Shown here in pieces: positions 30,651 through 40,522 of a stretch of 64,000 nucleotides of DNA; the first letter of the stretch is position 1; the number at the start of each line of letters is the position of its first letter. This DNA is from Semisulcospira habei (Eukaryota > Mollusca > Gastropoda > Semisulcospiridae). Under the pieces are notes generated by a model, which saw only the letters and a list, made by a program, of their open reading frames with translations, was not told where the DNA came from and ran no database searches. The DNA lies in the NCBI GenBank assembly GCA_036245525.1, contig BTPG01000004.1:208284952-208348951 (forward strand). Direction: 5' to 3'. A program made the position numbers and the translations under genes.

Positions 30651-32680
30651 GCACCCTCTGAGTTTCTGAAGGATTTTGGGAATCAGAACCGTGGGAGGAT
30701 AGGCGTAGGCCACGAGGCCGTCCCAAGGAAGAGACAGGGCATCCACTCCCCACGCTAGGGGATCCGGAATGGGAGACACAAAGATTGGTAGCTGTTTGTT
30801 CCACCTCGTCGCGAAGAGATCGATGGAGGGAGTCTCCCAGCGGGCACATATCATCTTGAAAATCTCCGGACTGAGGGACCATTCGGTGTGGAGAGGTTGG
30901 CCCCGATGGGACAATGAGTCCGCTAACACATTTAGATGTCCAGGAATGTGGCGAGCCCGGAGAGAGATTCCGCGATCCCGACACCAAAGCATCATCTGGT
31001 ACAGGAGCATGCAGAGAGGAGGAGATCGTGTCCCTCCCAACTTCTGGATGTAAGAGACCACTGTCGAGTTGTCGGACAGCACGAACACATCCTGTCCCTG
31101 GAGACGAAGTTCCCAATGACGGAGTGCCAACCAGACAGCCTGTAGTTCCAGCCAATTGATGTGTTTGTCCGAAAGGTTCGGCGGCCACTGTCCCGAAATT
31201 GAAGCAAAGCTCGGCAGGAGATGTGCGCCCCAACCCGATCGGCTGGCGTCGGTGCAAAGGGAAAGCCGAGGAAGGGGGGAGGACAGAAGAACACCCGTCC
31301 GAAGCCACACTGGATCCATCCAACGGAGGAGGTGGGACCTGATCAAGGGGGGGACGGGCACCAAGGCGTTGAGGTCGCCCGAGGAGGGGCGCCAATGTAA
31401 AAGCAGATGAAGCTGGAGTGGACGCGTAAACAGTCTGCCTAGGGGCAAGAGATCCGCCGCCGCACTTAGGAGACCGAGCAGCTGCAGCCATGTCTGGGCT
31501 GACACTGCGTCGGCACTGTACACTGTCCGAGAAAGATCGATCAACCTCTGGACACGAGGTTCGGGCAAACACACGGTGTTGAGGTCGGTCAGAAATTCCA
31601 TGCCCAGGTGTATAAACCGACGAGACGGCAAGAGGTCCGACTTTCCCTCATTGACCTGGAAGCCTAGGCGGCGAAGTAGATCCCGCAGCGAGTCTCTGTC
31701 CGTCGCGAGGGCGATGGAGTCCTGATTCCGAAGCAGGAGATCGTCCAGGTAGTTGGACGAGGAGCTGGAGGCCGACCGACGGGCCCTGGCCAATACGGCA
31801 TCCATAATCCTCGTGAACACCCATGGGCTGAGGTTGAGACCGAAGGGTAGTGCGCGAAACTGAAAAATCTGTCCTTCGAAGGCGAAGCGGAGAAAGCGCC
31901 GAGACGACGAGTGGATCGGGACATGGAAGTAAGCATCCGTGAGATCGAGACTGATCGCAAAGTCGAGAGGTTGGACGGCGGCCCGAAGCGCCCGTGCCGT
32001 CTCCATGCGAAAGGGGGGAGCCGAATAAACTTGTTGAGCGCCGACAAGTCTATGATGGGACGCCAACGGCCGCCTGGTTTGGGCACGACGAAGAGGCGAC
32101 TGTAGAAAGCAGGTGAGTCGTGACGCGTCACCAGTTCCGTCACAGCTTTCCGGAGGAGATCTGCAATCTCCAGCCGAAGAGCGGCCGCTTTGAGCGGGTC
32201 TGCCGGTGATTGAGTCCACAAGGGCGAGCGTCGGAGCGGGGGTGGGTGTTGAAAGGTCAGGCGCAGACCGTCTGAAACGACAGACTGTATCCAAGGGTCG
32301 TCGGGCAGCAGCGACCGCCACTCGGTGCTGTGCAGAGCTAACCTCCCGCCAACTGGCGACCCAAAAGGTGTCAGCAGGAGTGGAGACGGGGGAGCGTCAT
32401 TGGATCCGACCCCGCCCGGACCGTCGAGAACGTCGGGGCCAGGCGGAGGCGGAGGAGGACAGGGCCGCAAGGGGTCGACCGAACTGTGGCTGTCGACTAA
32501 AACGAGCCGAGGATCCGGAGGGTGGACGGAAGGTGGGTCTGGGAAACCGCAGGGCGTGACCCCCTTACCTGCGGGTTGGAGGAAAACGACGGCGGTCACT
32601 TCTAGGAGCGTTGGGCCACAGGTCCTTGGAGGATTCCCGCACCCGCTGCCAAGTCGGGCCGAAGAGGGTCGATCCACCAA
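30318..32680 (-). CDS. DIRS-1 reverse transcriptase - RNase H
   Basis: RT motifs: YSRLFVVPKPGGRWRPIIDL, SALNKFI, LDLTDAYFHVPIH (first catalytic Asp), ALPFGLNLSPWVFTRIM and NYLDDLLL (YxDD). RNase H residues: LCTDASRSGWGAHL, WLELQAVWLALRHW, VLSDNSTVVSYIQ, ARHIPGHLNVLADSLS. A further conserved block (IDLFATRWNKQLPIFV, LPWDGLVAYAYPP, LLVAPFHWT) follows, usual for DIRS. The frame changes once at about 32010-32020 in a GGGGGG run, between an upstream frame (32680-31664) and the main one (32321-30318). It overlaps gag by about 115 bp at its start. Confidence 0.9.
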
Positions 32681-34419
32681 TGGGGGCCTGGCGGAGCTGC
32701 GTTTTAATAGATTGGGGCAAGCCGGGGCAAGAACGAAGGAGGCTGTCGCGACGCATTAAATCACAATTAACTGCGCCCGTTAACGCGTTGGAAGAGGCGT
32801 GGTAAGCTGCCCGGTTCGCTACGGTAGCAATGGTGCGAATATCCTCCAATTGGGAAACGCTGGAGCGCCCAGATGTCGCAGTGCAAGAAACAATAGCCTG
32901 TGTCGCCAGTTCCAGAAAACCGGTACATGCGAGCGTATTTCGAATGCGAACCGCCGTAGTATCCAGGCCGGGAGGCAAAATACGCCGAACTGCAGCCCTG
33001 CCACCCACAAAGGCCTCCGCATCCGAATCCACTGACGGAAGGGGACAGAGGAAATAGGGCGAGTGTCCATGATACCAGCGCTGCCGAAAAGTAAGATCAA
33101 AATTCTCCAACCAGCGAAAATCAGAGAAAAAATGCTTGTCGCCAAGACGACCCTGTCCGAGATGCGTATTAAAGGCCTCCGTAAGGTCGCGAAAACCAGG
33201 TGGCTGAGGCAGCGACTTAAAACGTTTCGGCTGAAGGTGGGCATCCACTAGAGCCGAAGACTTCCGCTTGATGGGAGGGGACGAAGGGCATATGTCCCGA
33301 GGAAGGAAGCCTGTAATCAGTCTAGAGGCCGAGTCTAAGGCTGCACACACATCGGACCCCAAAGCGCCATGGGCGGAAGGTGAAAGGGCCGCTAGGTCAT
33401 GGTCAGAAGCGGAAGAGTGATCGTCAAGAGACCACATGGCCGAAGCGGAGTCTTCTGGGTGTAAGCTAAGAACGTCCTCAGGGGAGGGCACATTGGGATG
33501 AACGCTCGAGGGTGGGGAAGGAGAGCGGTAGGCAAGCAAGGAGGAGGGACGGGAAGGAGAAAAACCCGACGGAAGTTGGCGACGGTGAGAGGGATCGGGT
33601 CTGGAAGGACGCGAGGTCCCTCTAGGCAAATGAACAATAGGAGAGGGAGAAGAGTCCCCCGCAGAACGCGCAAGACGTGAGCGAGAACGATGATGGTCCC
33701 CCGAAGATATACGGGAAGACGGGACAAAGCGGGGAGAAGAAGCCTTTCTAGAACGATAAGACGTGGAAAGACGGTGGCGCGGGCGGGAGGAACGGTCCCG
33801 AGAGGAAGAACGCCGAACCGAAGAAGCCACAGGACGGTGCAAAGAAGGAGATCGTAAAGCCGGCCCGTCCCCACGGGCCAATGCCGAAGAACGAAAATGG
33901 CGATTGTCTGAAGGAGATGGAGACCGAAGACGCCGAGGCGCGGCACGCGTAACCGTTGCGGAAGGTCGAATAAGAGATAATAAAGGTTTTGTACTCACGT
34001 GTGTGCCCGCTAAGGGTAAGGGGTCGCGTGGCCGCTGAGCAGAAGGGCGCCTCTCACCGCGGTCAAGATGTCCCGTCACTGGCGAGAAGATCGGGCGCAG
34101 AGTAATCGGCTGTTCCGAGCGGCTCAAGGACACCACAACATCCGATAACGCACGCCGTGGGCCGGTGATGGCATAAGGCGGAGCAGCAGTAACGGTGTTC
34201 CTGACGGACAGACAACCAGGCTGCAAGTGAGGGTCCTGGGGTTTAGCGGATCGTTCCCTGCGGTAAAACCCCCATAACTGCGACCATTGAAGTTCCCTCC
34301 ATGAGGCACACACGTCGCATGGATGAGAAGAGGAGCATCCAGAACACGGAAGGCAGATGTAATGATTATCAGTGGGCCACTGAAAATCATTACAACGCCG
34401 ACACGTCTGAACTTGCATC
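32565..34419 (-). CDS. DIRS-1 gag-like protein
   Basis: The open frame runs to 34460, but a strong 3' splice site (TTTCTTCTGTTCCAG, AG at 34421-34420) lies just before Met in GATGCAAGTTC. The start is therefore taken at or after the acceptor. Domains in order: an N-terminal Cys/His module (QTCRRCNDFQWP, HYICLPCSGCSSSH, CDVCASWRE, QLWGFYRRER); a long Arg/Ser-rich middle (SRDRSSRPRHR, HHRSRSRLARS); and a C-terminal conserved domain (FKSLPQPPGFRDLTEAF, RWYHGHSPYF, NRAAYHASSNALTGAVNCDL). No retroviral-type CCHC knuckle is present. It presumably forms the particle that packages element RNA. Confidence 0.8.
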
Positions 34420-34664
34420 CTGGAACAGAAGAAAGTACGGCGTAAAAGGAACACCGGCAACGGTCACGATGTCGGAACACGAAACGCGCCGAGAATTTTC
34501 GTTGATACGAGGCAAAGAAAGATCCACAGATCAATGCCGTAGCCAGGCCGGAACGCGGGGACTCCGGGTGAAAATAGTATCCAAGACCGAACTACTACAC
34601 ACTAAGAAAAAGGCCGAAAAGAAAGCCAAAGAAGGGAGCCGTTAGGGCTGACAACCGATAACCG

Positions 34665-34880
34665 GAAGCTAAGCGCGAGAACTGGAAACGGCTGCGCATG
34701 TGCCGTATAAGGTAAGGGAGACTACTCAGTAAGGGGAAGCTATTCAGGGACGTTGGTACAGCTGACTTGGGGGGTTCCCCGGTGGCGTTGCTGTACACAA
34801 CGATCCCGGGCTGAAATTGTGAGGCTAGGTGCTACTTCCATACAGTAATGCCATCGGTAATGTTTTTTGATGAAACAAAT
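34665..34880. repeat. DIRS-1 right terminal inverted repeat
   Basis: Complement of the left repeat; ends GGTAATGTTTTTTGATGAAA, CAAAT. The following base begins the left end of DIRS-3 with no spacer. Confidence 0.88.
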
Positions 34881-35686
34881 GTATTTTTTCTAAAATGTAT
34901 TTTTTCGAAAAATACTTACCAATGGCATTACTGATAGGAAGGTATACTTAGCTTATCAATTTCAGCCCAAGCTTCCGTTGTGTACGCTACTATAGAGAGT
35001 CGTTACCAAGGACCCCCGAGTGGTCTCCCCTGTCTCCTCGCCCACTGGGCACCGGCCTCCACGTGGCGTGGGTGGGTAGTCCCCTCAGTCCCTGACTGAG
35101 TGGGCTAGCAGAGGGATGCCATCTTTGTCCAGGATTAGGACTTGATGTCAGCAGATATGTTGGTCAGTCTTTTTCACTGGTCCGGTTTTTAAGGAGCTGT
35201 GCTAACCCAGGTCCTACCATGTTTTATTGGTCCTTAAAAATACTCGTGAGCTTTTGGTCCTTTGGATCCCAAGTGTTTGCCGTGCTTGGAGACCCGTGCC
35301 CGGGGAGAAGAGGATCCTGGTGGCTGAAACACTCCACTTTGGCCTTGACTTCTGCCTAAACGGGAGGCTAGTCGTACCGGCCTAGTCAATCGGCTCTTGT
35401 CACGTTGAGCCCTATCCCATTGTTGACATGAAGGCTGATGTACGGAGCACCATGCTATAGCCTTTGCTGCTGATTAGGTGCTCTATGCCAGTATTCCCCT
35501 GCATTCAACCTTGTGATAGAAGGCGGTGGCTCAGACGGTTCAATCGGGCATAACCCCATGAGTATATCTTTCGGGCAGTCTCCATCATGCGTCGGCGGGT
35601 ATCCAGCCGACGAATGCACATTTCCTTGTTGGGCTCAGTGGCAGGTGGGGACCCCCGGGGGATGAATATCTATCGTACTATAATAT

Positions 35687-36905
35687 GGAAAATACAAAAA
35701 AAACAAAACTGGCACCAAAGCGGCACATAGCCACTGACATTGACCTTGAGAATGATAGCGACTCCGATTGTGAGGAAGCGACGCTTCAGGCGTCGGCCGT
35801 CTGGCCTCACTTTCTCATTATCCACAGCAACGTTAAAGAGAAGCCTGTTTCCAAGCAGCACTCTTTCCTGGTAGGGGATACCCTCAGGAGCCGTGTTGGC
35901 AGGCCTGAGGCCCAGCGCCTCAGGTCTGGTGACTTGCTGGTAGAGTGCCGTACCCGGGCACACTCCAATGGGCTACTGAGGCTCTCCTCTGTCAGAGACA
36001 CTCCAGTGGAGGTCACTCCCCACAAAATGATGAATTCTTCTAGATGAGTGATTAAAGATCAAGCATTTGCCGAACTGTCTGAAGATGAACTTGTACGGAA
36101 CCTTAAGTCACAGGGGTGACCTATGTCAGGCGCTTCGTTTCCAAACGAGGTGGTAGGGAGATCCGTCTCCCTACCATCATCCTGACGTTTGGCACCCCCA
36201 CCACTCCTACTACCATCTGGGGAGGTTACTACTCCCTAAAAGTGAAAAAGTATGTCCCTCTCCCCCTCCAGTGCTTTAAGTGCCAAAAGTATGGCCATGG
36301 GCAGAAGACATGCCGCCAGGCAGAGGCTCTATGCGCCCGCTGCACTAAGCCCGGACACTCTGCTGTGTCCTGCACAGCCATCCCCCTGTGTGTGAATTGC
36401 CAGGGGGCGCATATGGCTTCGGACAAGAAGTGCCCTCGTTGTATATCCGAGTGCAAGATTCAGCAGGTGCGTGTGGAGAACGCAAAAAACTGGTTGATGG
36501 CCCTGGTGCAGCTGAGGCTGCGCCAAACTCAAATAACACCTCTGTGTATACTTTCAGTGCTGCGGTGGCAGGCAAGCGCCCCACCAAAGACTTCTCTTGT
36601 CAAACCCCAGCCCAGAAGTCTAAGAAAGTTACGGGACCACTGTGCATATGGGCCCAGAAGGGGGACACTGAGGTCCCCCTTCAAAATAAATATGCTGCAT
36701 TGGAGGAGCAGATGGAGAGAGTGGAGATTGTCGTAGCTGGTGCTGCAGCAGCTCCTCCCCCCTCATCTCCGAGGAACCAGAGGAGGCCCGAGAGTCGACC
36801 TCCCCCCGCCCCCCCCCCCCCCCCCCCCCCCCCTCTGTTTCTTCGACTCTTTCCAAAGCACAGGAAAAAGGGGGGAAGGAACTCTTCTCCTGCACATAAA
36901 ACCTA
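35687..36905 (+). pseudogene. I-LINE ORF1 (nucleic-acid-binding gag-like) with CCHC knuckles
   Basis: It starts MENTKKTKLAPKRH and is acidic early (DIDLENDSDSDCEE). A one-base slip near 36040-36120 breaks it, and it resumes with an RRM-like region (TIILTFGTPTTPTTIWGG). Then come three zinc knuckles: CFKCQKYGHGQKTC, CARCTKPGHSAVSC and the variant CVNCQGAHMASDKKC. A proline-rich tail is encoded by a C25 run at 36809-36833, which shifts the frame. Such ORF1 proteins coat the LINE RNA. Confidence 0.82.
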
Positions 36906-36907
36906 TC

Positions 36908-37274
36908 ATGTACTCTCTGCTTCAGTGGAATTGTCGTGGTTTTCACACCAACTTTGAAGAATTACGCCTTCTAGTCAAGTCCTATAACCCCTCAGTAATA
37001 TCTCTTTAGGAGACTTACCTGAAGACTTCTGACCCTGTCTCCTTTAATGGTTTTAATACTATCCATAAAGGCTCTGATTCGGAGAGACGCTCGGGTGGAG
37101 TGGCTCTTCTCATTAGCAACCAGTTTTTATGTAGCCCCGTTAGTGTTGATACCTGTCTTCAGGCTGTCGCAGCTCGGGTTACCTTAAAGAAGACCATAAC
37201 CATATGCAGTATTTACCTGCCACCATCCCTGCGGGTCTGTAGTAATGATATTTTTAACTTAGTAGATCAGATGC
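36908..37274 (+). pseudogene. I-LINE copy 2 endonuclease, N-terminal part
   Basis: MYSLLQWNCRGFHTNFEEL is the classic AP-endonuclease start. A stop replaces the codon before ETYLKTSDPVSFNGFN (near 37008). Then RRSGGVALLISNQFL and ITICSIYLPPSL. It is cut at 37274 by LINE D and resumes at 45405 (PPPFIFMGDF-like, then LMLDFDWKVHDDLCGSDHFP at 45609). Confidence 0.82.
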
Positions 37275-37589
37275 TGGAATATCGCCAGATGATGGAATAC
37301 CGCCAGAGATCTGGAAACATAAATTTTTCTCTAAAATATATTTTTTCGAAAAATACTTACCGATGACATTACTGTCTGGAAGTGTCTACTACTTACTCAA
37401 TTTTAGCCTAAGAACTTGTTGTGTTCCTTCACCACCCGGGAGGCACTCGGGGAACCCTCATTAGGGCTGAGAGTAGCCTCCCGTCCCAGTCCAATCAGGC
37501 GTCCACTACGTGGCCCAATCACAAATCAGTCGTGATACTTAGCTTACCAGCGGCAAGCGGGGCAGGTGGGAGGGTCCTTCGAGTAATGT

Positions 37590-37680
37590 CATCGGTAAGT
37601 ATTTTTCGAAAAAATATATTTTAGAGAAAAATTAATTTGTTTCCTCAAAAACATTACCGATGACATTACTGTCTGGAAGA
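37590..37680. repeat. DIRS-2 internal complementary region
   Basis: GTAATGTCATCGGTAAGTAT onward complements the left terminus, and ATTTGTTTCCTCAAAAACAT onward complements the right terminus near 43660-43683. Confidence 0.88.
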
Positions 37681-37689
37681 ATGGCGAAA

Positions 37690-38837
37690 AGGTGGAGGGT
37701 GCCGCGCCCAAATACCATCCGAAAGGGCAGACGACAGAGCCCCACACCCATTCGCCAAACTCCCGACAATTTTAGCTAAGTGCATACATACGGCGCTTCC
37801 GGCGCCGGGAGGGAGTGTTGCGCTGTGGCGATGTCCCCCCACCAGTGCGAGATTAGTCTCTCGCTGGCCCGACAGATCCCTGAGGTAGAAGCGGGCGAAT
37901 GTTGACTCTGCCCGCCAGCCCACTGCTGCCACAAGACCTGGATCTCTCGCCTGCCTCCGTAGGGCGGGCACGTTGCCGCATAAGCGTCTCGCCGTAAGAG
38001 TACGCAGGCTTTTGCAAATGAGATCTCTTATGATGATGTTCGGACAATTTACTGCGCGAAGTATGTCGCGGTATGCGTGCCTCCGTAAGGCAAACGCTAC
38101 GCCCTAAGGTGGACTCCCCGTAAGAGTCAGCAGGCGGTGTCCGTTTAGAAATCGAACTGCACAATTGCGATCGAAGGTGGCACTCGTGGCCATGGCCCGA
38201 ACCTCGTGTGCGCGGAGCCTGAGCCGCCTCGCCCCGTCAGGGGAAAGATCCTGATAGGCGGACCGAATGACCCAACGTAGCCAGGAAGATATTGTCTGAG
38301 CTGTTATGTCATTTCTTTTGGGGTTCAAAGGTAGAAGAGGCGTGATCGTCCTCAGCGGACGGGCTTGGATCTGCGTATGGAAATGCGTAAGGCGCGCACG
38401 GGATCCTGTTGGCGCGTCTCCTTAGAAAAGGTCGCGTGTTTCAAAGGTCGAATATTTATGACCTGGGGGGCAGTCAAAGGAGACCGGGTCTTGGCGAGGA
38501 AGGGCTGGTCTGTGAGTAATTGTACAGAACCATTCGCTCGGAATTGGAGGCAGGTAGAACTCGCTGACAGAGCGTGTAGTTCGCTTACCCTGGCCGCCGA
38601 GGCTAAGGCCAAAAGGAAGCATGTCGTCTGTGTCACATCCGCGAAGCTAGCCAGGGAAAGGGGTTCAAATCTGTCCGAATTAAGCCACGTCAAGACCCAG
38701 GGTAGGTCCCAGCGAGGAATCAGAGAGCGGGGAACCGGACGCTGCAGTCCAAAATGTGCCATCAGGTCTGCGAGATCTTTACATGCGCCAGGGTAGGACT
38801 TTGGGGACGAGAACCGTCGGTGGAAAGGCATACGCAA
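37690..38837 (-). pseudogene. DIRS-2 tyrosine recombinase, deleted and interrupted
   Basis: The frame starts abruptly at 38837: the RT-RH tail (FPPTVLVPKVLP) is joined directly to YPGACKDLADLMAHFGLQRP, so about 150 residues of the YR N-terminus are missing. The catalytic Arg (ASAARVSELHALS) and the H-x-x-R (RAHEVRAMATSATFDRN) are present. After CAVR the frame runs into a gag-derived block (37941-38153). The Tyr part resumes at about 37930 in LVAAVGWRAESTFARFYLRD. It cannot be functional. Confidence 0.88.
37941..38153 (-). repeat. gag repeat block inserted in the DIRS-2 YR gene
   Basis: It aligns with 42118-42333 of the gag gene of the same element, in the same orientation. Shared strings include GGATCTCTCGCC, GGCAAACGCTACGCCCTAAG, GGACTCCCCGTAAGAG and GTCCGTTTAGAAATC. 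It replaces the recombinase codons between the H-x-x-R and the Tyr boxes. Confidence 0.85.
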
Positions 38838-40362
38838 TCAGTCCATCCCACGGAATGGATAGCGCATCGACCGCCCAGGCGAGAGGGTCTGGAATGGGGG
38901 AGACGAAGAGGGGAAGTTGATGATTCCACCTTGTGGCAAATAAGTCGATCATGGGAGTCTCCCAGTGAGCGCAGATCATCTGAAAGATGTCCGGGTGAAG
39001 AGTCCATTCCGTGTGGAGAAGTTGGCCGCGTCGAGAGAGGGAGTCGGCCAAGACGTTCAAGCGTCCGGGGATATGTCGAGCTCGGAGAGAGATGCCGCGG
39101 TCCTCGCACCAGCACATCAGGCGGTAGAGGAGAATGCAAAGATCCGGAGAGTGTGTACCTCCCTGCTTCTGAATGTATGAGACGACCGTAGTGTTGTCCG
39201 ACAGGACAAGAAGCTTCTGGTTGCAAAGGTGGACTTCCCACACCATAAGCGCCTGCCACACTGCTTGTAGCTCGAGCCAGTTGATGTGTCTGTCTGTCAG
39301 GTCCGGTGTCCAGAGGCCGGACGTCGAAAGGAAACTCGGAAGCAGGTGTGCACCCCACCCAGCGAGACTCGCATCCACACAGAGCGAGAGCTGAGGGGGC
39401 GGTGAGGCAAGAGGGACTCCCGAAGCGAGCCAAAAAGTGTCCATCCAACGCCGTAGGTGAGAGTGAAGGATTGGAGACACCGGCACCAGGGCATCGAGGT
39501 CGCCGGAGGATGGCCTCCAATGAAGCAGGAGGTGGAACGGAAGTGGGCGGGAGTGAAGACGAACCAGGGGGAGGAGATCCGCCGCTGCATTCATCAAGCC
39601 GAGGAGTTGCAGCCAGACTCTGGCGGGAACGGATTCCGACCGGGCAACCCGAGAAGTGAGGGAGGGTAACTTCGTGATCCGAGGTTCCGGTAAACACACA
39701 CGGTTGAGGTCGGTCGCAAATTCCATCCCAAGATGAATAAACCGGCGAGATGGAGAGAGGTCCGACTTGCGGGCATGGAGGAGAAATCCCAAGCGGGACA
39801 AGAGCAGGAGTAGAGCGTCCCTGTCCATCCGCAGCACCGACTCCGACGCATTCCTCAAGAGAAGGTCGTCGAAGTAGTTGGAGATCGGACTGGAGGAGGA
39901 CTGTCGAGCCTTGGCGACGACTGCATCCATGATGCGAGTGAAAACCCACGGGCTGAGGTTGAGACCGAAGGGAAGGGCGCGAAACTGGTAGATCACGCCT
40001 TCGAAAGTGAAGCGGAGATACCGTCTGGATGCCGGATGTATGGGAACATGGAGATACGCATCTGAAAGATCGAGGCTGACTGCAAAATCCATAGGTTGCA
40101 CAGCGACCCGGAGCGTCCGGGTGGTCTCCATGCGAAAAGTCGGAGCCAGTATAAACTTGTTCAGCGCCGAGAGATCGATGACAGGACGCCACTTTCCGTC
40201 TGGCTTCAGAACTACGAATATGTGGCTGTAAAAGGCCGGGGAGTGGAGACGAGACACTACCTCCGTGGCAGCCTTCTGTAGAAGGGAGGCTACCTCTCCG
40301 CGCAAGGCGATAGCTCTTAACTCGTCGGATGGAACGTCTGTCCATACCGGAGATCGTCTCAA
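38779..40362 (-). CDS. DIRS-2 reverse transcriptase - RNase H
   Basis: A 527-codon open frame. RT: HIFVVLKPDGKWRPVIDL, LDLSDAYLHVPIH, ALPFGLNLSPWVFTRIM, NYFDDLLLRN (YxDD kept). RNase H: LCVDASLAGWGAHLLPSF, WLELQAVWQALMVWE, VLSDNTTVVSYIQK, ARHIPGRLNVLADSLSR. Conserved tail MIDLFATRWNHQLPLFV. All catalytic acidic residues are present. The C-terminus is cut short by the deletion that also removed the YR start (ends VLVPKVLPWRM). It may begin upstream, near 40459. Confidence 0.9.
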   Translation of the reverse strand: MRRSPVWTDVPSDELRAIALRGEVASLLQKAATEVVSRLHSPAFYSHIFVVLKPDGKWRPVIDLSALNKFILAPTFRMETTRTLRVAVQPMDFAVSLDLSDAYLHVPIHPASRRYLRFTFEGVIYQFRALPFGLNLSPWVFTRIMDAVVAKARQSSSSPISNYFDDLLLRNASESVLRMDRDALLLLLSRLGFLLHARKSDLSPSRRFIHLGMEFATDLNRVCLPEPRITKLPSLTSRVARSESVPARVWLQLLGLMNAAADLLPLVRLHSRPLPFHLLLHWRPSSGDLDALVPVSPILHSHLRRWMDTFWLASGVPLASPPPQLSLCVDASLAGWGAHLLPSFLSTSGLWTPDLTDRHINWLELQAVWQALMVWEVHLCNQKLLVLSDNTTVVSYIQKQGGTHSPDLCILLYRLMCWCEDRGISLRARHIPGRLNVLADSLSRRGQLLHTEWTLHPDIFQMICAHWETPMIDLFATRWNHQLPLFVSPIPDPLAWAVDALSIPWDGLIAYAFPPTVLVPKVLPWRM

Positions 40363-40522
40363 CGGCGGAGGGGAACGGAACGAAATCGAGAGACCCTCGG
40401 AGATGGTAGTAAGGACCCAAGGGTCGTCCGGTAGCAGCGCCCGCCATACGTCGCTGCAAAGGGCCAGTCTCCCGCCGACCTGAGACTCCCGAGGGGTCGG
40501 CGGGAACTGGAACGGAAGGTAG

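Larger units (their letters stand above)
28937..34880 (-). mobile_element. DIRS-1: DIRS-type tyrosine-recombinase retrotransposon
   Basis: About 5.94 kb on the minus strand with gag, RT-RNase H and YR in overlapping frames, flanked by inverted repeats of about 200 bp. DIRS elements insert through a circular DNA intermediate using a tyrosine recombinase rather than an integrase, leaving no long target duplication. Left repeat about 28937-29175, right about 34665-34880. An internal complementary region lies at 29205-29310. The right end directly abuts the left end of DIRS-3. Each gene is long and nearly open, so this copy is relatively young; the RT has one frameshift at a G6 run. Confidence 0.92.

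Noticed and set aside
29812..33251. Numerous plus-strand open frames of 60-145 codons across DIRS-1
   Set aside because: All are antisense shadows of the gag, RT-RH and YR genes with no recognisable domains.
38762..40459. Minus-strand open frame of 565 codons overlapping DIRS-2 RT-RH
   Set aside because: It is the RT-RH gene read in a second frame; no domain is recognisable, while the neighbouring frame has all RT and RNase H motifs.
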